In this document: piece by piece, positions 6,627-9,110 of the stretch
How the letters are laid out: every line of letters starts with the position of its first letter
Position numbering within the stretch: position 1 is the first letter of the stretch
Source: Rhodobacter sp.
Lineage (GTDB): Bacteria > Pseudomonadota > Alphaproteobacteria > Rhodobacterales > Rhodobacteraceae
Length of the DNA: 9,110 bases
Assembly: GCA_013824045.1 (NCBI GenBank)
Contig: PNND01000118.1
Coordinates: 1 to 9,110 of the forward strand
Direction of reading: 5' to 3'
Position numbers and translations under genes: made by a program
The notes under the pieces: generated by a model
The model's input: only the letters and a program-made list of their open reading frames with translations
Told to the model about the DNA's origin: nothing
Database searches by the model: none

Positions 6627-7384
6627 GTCGGGTAGGGCCAAGGGGCTTGTGAAAACACGCCCCCATCCACCCACAGCGTCTGCCCCGTCACGAAATCCGC
6701 CGCGGGCGAGCAGAAGAAGAGCACCGGCCCGGCAATATCGGCGGGCGTGCCCACGCGGCGCAGCGGCGTGATCGGGCTCCACGTGCCGGCATAATCCCCC
6801 GCCTCCGCCGCTGTCCGCTCCGTCGCCACCGCGCCGGGCGCCACGCAATTCACGCGGATGCCATGCGGCCCCAATTCGCAGGCCGCCGCCTTGGTGAACT
6901 GCTCGATCCCGCCCTTGGACGCCGTGTAGTCAACCAGTTTCGGGAAAGCCACCTTGTTGCAGCCCGACCCAAGATTGACGATCGCCCCCTTCACCCCCGC
7001 AGCCACCATCAACCGTGCCGCGGCTTGGGTGTTCAAAAACGTGCCCCGCAGATTGGTCCGCATCACCGCGTCCCACTGATCCGCCCGCAACTCCAACAGC
7101 CCGGCCCAGGTCTGTATCCCCGCATTGTTCACCAGCACCGAAGGCGCGCATCCCGCCCAATCGGCGGCCCGTGCATGAAACGCCGCCACCGCCGCCTCAT
7201 CCCCCGCGTCCGCCTCCACGCTCAGGCACCGCCGCCCCAGCGCCGCCACCTCGCGCTCCACCTCTGCGGCCACATCCGCACTCCCCAGATGGGTCAGCGC
7301 CACATCATGCCCCGCCCCCGCCAAGGCCACCACCAGATGCCGCCCAATGGCCGAAGTCCCCGCCGTCACCACCGCAAGTGTCAT
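6623..7384 (-). CDS. Short-chain dehydrogenase/reductase (classical SDR) with atypical cofactor loop
   Basis: A 253-residue cytoplasmic NAD(P)-dependent oxidoreductase of normal classical-SDR length. The catalytic tetrad is present: Asn111 (RTNLRG), Ser140 (NLGSG), Tyr153 and Lys157 (YTASK), with the usual 13-residue Ser-Tyr spacing. NNAG is at 86-89 and the C-terminal VDGG is also seen. The N-terminal loop that is normally TGxxxGxG reads TAGTSAIG (residues 7-14), so the first two glycines are Ala and only Gly14 remains. No Asp is obvious at the end of the second strand (ALTHLGS), which leans towards NADP(H) but does not settle it. The substrate is unknown, being a sugar, polyol or hydroxy acid in most relatives. 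It lies 16 nt downstream of the TSUP exporter gene on the same strand, with a G-rich ribosome site (about 7400-7391), so the two are probably co-transcribed. The TAA overlaps the kinase TAG from the other side by 4 nt. Confidence 0.93.
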   Translation of the reverse strand: MTLAVVTAGTSAIGRHLVVALAGAGHDVALTHLGSADVAAEVEREVAALGRRCLSVEADAGDEAAVAAFHARAADWAGCAPSVLVNNAGIQTWAGLLELRADQWDAVMRTNLRGTFLNTQAAARLMVAAGVKGAIVNLGSGCNKVAFPKLVDYTASKGGIEQFTKAAACELGPHGIRVNCVAPGAVATERTAAEAGDYAGTWSPITPLRRVGTPADIAGPVLFFCSPAADFVTGQTLWVDGGVFSQAPWPYPT

Positions 7385-7400
7385 CGCCGTCCCCCTCCCC

Positions 7401-8228
7401 TCACGCCAGAATATCCCAAACGAACCGCGCGCAGACCGTCAACAGAAACAGACCGAACCCCGTCTCCAGCACCCGCTTGGGCAGGGAATGCGCCAACCGC
7501 ACCCCCAACCGCGTCGTCAGCAGCGTAGCAGGGATCGTCAGCGCGAATGTCAGCAGGCTCACATAGCCCAGCGCATCCGCAGGCAGCCCCGGCTTGCCCC
7601 ATCCCGCCGCCACATAGCCAATCGCCCCCGGCAGCGCGATCAGAATACCCACCGCCGAAGCCGTCGAAATCGCACGGCGGATATCATAGCCATGCAGCGT
7701 CAGCACCAGATTGGTGATCGCGCCCCCGCCAATACCCATAAGCGCAGACAATACCCCAATCACCCCGCCATAAACCCGCAGCACGCCCCGCCCTGGCAAC
7801 CCCTCCGCCAGCCGCCAGCCCGCCCCGCCCAGCAAAAGCTTGGCCGCATTGATCACCGCCACCGCGATGAACACCAGCTGAAACACCATCGGATCGGCAA
7901 AGCGCGCAATCGCCGACCCCGCCAGCACCCCCAGCACCACCGGCACCGCCCAGATCCGGATCAGCTCCATATCCACCGTGCCGCGCAGATAATGCCCCCG
8001 CGCGGAGTTAAGCGACGTCGGGATGATCACCGCCAGCGACGTGCCCACCGCCATCGGCATCTGCACCGCCTCTGGGTAATCCAGCACCCGGAACAGCTCA
8101 AAGAACACCGGCACCGAAATCGCCCCGCCGCCAATCCCGAACAACCCCGCCAGCAAGCCAATCGCCGCCCCCGCCACAATCAGCGCCACGATCACCGGCA
8201 GCAGCGCCGCCACCTCCAACTCGCCCAT
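7401..8228 (-). CDS. TSUP (TauE/SafE) family sulfite/organosulfur-type anion exporter
   Basis: A 275-residue polytopic inner-membrane protein with about eight hydrophobic segments. It has the internal duplication typical of the family, with a GIGGGAIS repeat at residues 31-38 and GIGGGAIT at 165-172, each in a first-helix context of its half, plus ATASAVG-like ISTASAVGILIALPGAIGY. TSUP members such as TauE and SafE move sulfite, sulfoacetate or other small anions out of the cell, though many are uncharacterised. Start choice: GGAAGG at 8240-8235 is placed 6 nt before ATG 8228 (MGELEV). The open frame continues to 8573, but that part overlaps the divergent ATPase gene and lacks family similarity. 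An in-frame ATG just upstream (MSGRRK) has no ribosome site. It is the first gene of an operon with the SDR. A sulfonate-breakdown role is possible, but no sulfonate lyase or taurine gene is in the window to support it. Confidence 0.92.
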   Translation of the reverse strand: MGELEVAALLPVIVALIVAGAAIGLLAGLFGIGGGAISVPVFFELFRVLDYPEAVQMPMAVGTSLAVIIPTSLNSARGHYLRGTVDMELIRIWAVPVVLGVLAGSAIARFADPMVFQLVFIAVAVINAAKLLLGGAGWRLAEGLPGRGVLRVYGGVIGVLSALMGIGGGAITNLVLTLHGYDIRRAISTASAVGILIALPGAIGYVAAGWGKPGLPADALGYVSLLTFALTIPATLLTTRLGVRLAHSLPKRVLETGFGLFLLTVCARFVWDILA

Positions 8229-8314
8229 CTTCCGCCTTCCACTCATGTCAGGCGGCCCCGGCCACCCGCGCCCCGTCTTAGGCCGCCCCCCACCCAAGGA
8301 CAACCGCCCCCCGC

Positions 8315-8342
8315 TTGCCGAAATCGCACAAGGGCCTAGGCT
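8315..8342 (+). promoter_or_regulatory. Possible sigma-70 promoter of the MoxR-like ATPase gene
   Basis: TTGCCG (8315-8320), a 16-nt spacer and TAGGCT (8337-8342) lie 34 nt before ATG 8377, in the 148-nt divergent gap 8229-8376. The TTG core and the TA---T pattern fit a housekeeping promoter, but the match is partial. I see no convincing promoter for the opposite (TSUP) side of this gap. Confidence 0.33.
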
Positions 8343-8376
8343 ATGGCGAACAGCACAGCACAGGACCGCACCGCCC

Positions 8377-9110
8377 ATGACCGTGAACACCAGCCCCGTC
8401 TCGGCGGGCGAGGCGCTTGATATCCTCCGCGCCGCCCATGCGGCGCAGGCCGCAGGCAGCCTCACCGCCTCATGGATGCTCCACGGCCGCCCCGGCATCG
8501 GCAAGACTGAGATCGTCACCCAACTGGCCACGGAAACCGGCGCGCAGCTTTTCGACCTGCGCCTGACCACCATCGAACCGCAGGATTTGCGCGGCTTGCC
8601 CTTCTACGACCACGCCGCCCAACGCACCGTCTGGTATCGCCCCGAAGACCTCCCCGACGATCCCGCCCGCCCCGCGATCCTCTTCCTCGATGAACTCACC
8701 GCCGCTGCCCCCACCCTGCAACCCACCGTCTACGGCCTCTTGCAGGAACGCCGCGTCGGCCGCCACCGCCTGCCCGACAGCTGCCTCATCATCGCCGCCG
8801 GCAACGGCATCGACGATGGCGCCATCGCCTATGACATGGGCACCGCCCTCTCCGACCGCCTGATCCACCTGCACATCCGGGCCGACGCCACCGACTGGCT
8901 CACCCGCTACGCCGTCCCCCGGAACCTCCACCCCGCCGTCATCACCTTCATCCGCACCCGCCCCGACCTGTTGGAGACGACCGAGGACGCCATCCGCCGC
9001 GGCCTCACCATCGCCTGCACCCCCCGCTCATGGGCCCGCGTCTCGCAAATCCTGCACGCCCTCCCCGACCCGCGCCTGCGCGACCCGGTCATCACCGGCA
9101 CCATCGGCGA
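8377..9110 (+). CDS. MoxR-like AAA+ ATPase, N-terminal part, 3' end outside the window
   Basis: The frame from ATG 8377 stays open for 244 codons to the right edge. It has a complete AAA+ core: Walker A GRPGIGKT (residues 37-44), Walker B ILFLDE (101-106), sensor 1 AAGN (Asn143), a candidate arginine finger in ALSDRL (Arg161) and sensor 2 TPRSW (Arg217). LTTIEPQDLRGLP at 63-75 is a typical MoxR-family block. Such ATPases usually act as chaperones that mature or insert cofactors into partner enzymes, working with a von Willebrand A (VWA) protein encoded just downstream. That partner would lie beyond the window. Start choice: no earlier start exists in this frame back to 8245, inside the divergent exporter gene. 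AGGA at 8362-8365 is rather far (11 nt) from the ATG, so translation may be modest, or GTG 8383 may be used. Confidence 0.9.
   Translation, partial: MTVNTSPVSAGEALDILRAAHAAQAAGSLTASWMLHGRPGIGKTEIVTQLATETGAQLFDLRLTTIEPQDLRGLPFYDHAAQRTVWYRPEDLPDDPARPAILFLDELTAAAPTLQPTVYGLLQERRVGRHRLPDSCLIIAAGNGIDDGAIAYDMGTALSDRLIHLHIRADATDWLTRYAVPRNLHPAVITFIRTRPDLLETTEDAIRRGLTIACTPRSWARVSQILHALPDPRLRDPVITGTIG

Noticed and set aside
5664..6848. 394-codon minus-strand open frame across the kinase 3' end and SDR 3' end
   Set aside because: It lies in the wrong frame relative to the SDR, is low in complexity and has no family motifs, so it is a shadow frame.
7347..8339. 330-codon plus-strand open frame opposite the TSUP exporter
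   Set aside because: It is Arg/His/Gln/Pro-rich with no domain and lies opposite a clear membrane transporter, so it is a shadow frame.
8229..8573. N-terminal extension of the TSUP exporter
   Set aside because: It overlaps the start of the divergent AAA+ ATPase gene in an antisense frame and comes before a well-placed ribosome site at 8240-8235.

Overview
The window is GC-rich DNA with a strong preference for C- and G-ending codons, tightly packed genes and almost no intergenic space. Codon use and gene types suggest an alphaproteobacterium, probably a Rhodobacteraceae-like organism. That is an inference from composition, since no rRNA or other taxonomic marker is present. No mobile element, tRNA, rRNA or CRISPR array was seen. 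The window reads as ordinary chromosome with several regulatory genes.

Layout: (1) 1-472, plus strand, is the C-terminal part of a class II (zinc-dependent) ketose-bisphosphate aldolase cut by the window edge. (2) 2528-469, minus strand, is a three-gene operon in the order four-helix membrane protein, YCII/DGPF-domain protein, and a long ECF-type sigma factor with a C-terminal helical/TPR-like extension. Pairing of this sigma type with DGPF proteins is the hallmark of the ECF42 group. A TGTCGA-N17-TGTCAT element lies 44 nt before the first gene, so the operon may be self-activated. (3) 2529-2870 is the one sizeable intergenic region, shared by divergent genes and holding a perfect 8-3-8 inverted repeat. 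(4) 2871-6626, plus strand, is a 1251-residue hybrid sensor histidine kinase: signal peptide, periplasmic Venus-flytrap domain, one membrane helix, GAF-like region, two PAS domains, HisKA, HATPase and two receiver domains. (5) 8228-6623, minus strand, is a two-gene operon: a TauE/SafE (TSUP) anion exporter followed 16 nt later by a short-chain dehydrogenase with an altered nucleotide-binding motif. (6) 8377-9110, plus strand, is the N-terminal part of a MoxR-like AAA+ ATPase that runs off the window.

How they fit together: both convergent gene pairs (aldolase/sigma and kinase/SDR) overlap at their stop codons by 3-4 nt, so no terminator fits between them. The sigma operon and the kinase diverge from a common control region, as do the exporter operon and the ATPase. 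The kinase probably senses a small periplasmic solute and passes phosphate through its second receiver to a partner encoded elsewhere, because no HPt domain or output regulator lies in the window. I see no convincing new multi-gene system. The best candidates for a second look are the sigma operon with its membrane protein and putative self-promoter, the kinase's partly degenerate first receiver, and the SDR that lacks two of the three cofactor-loop glycines.
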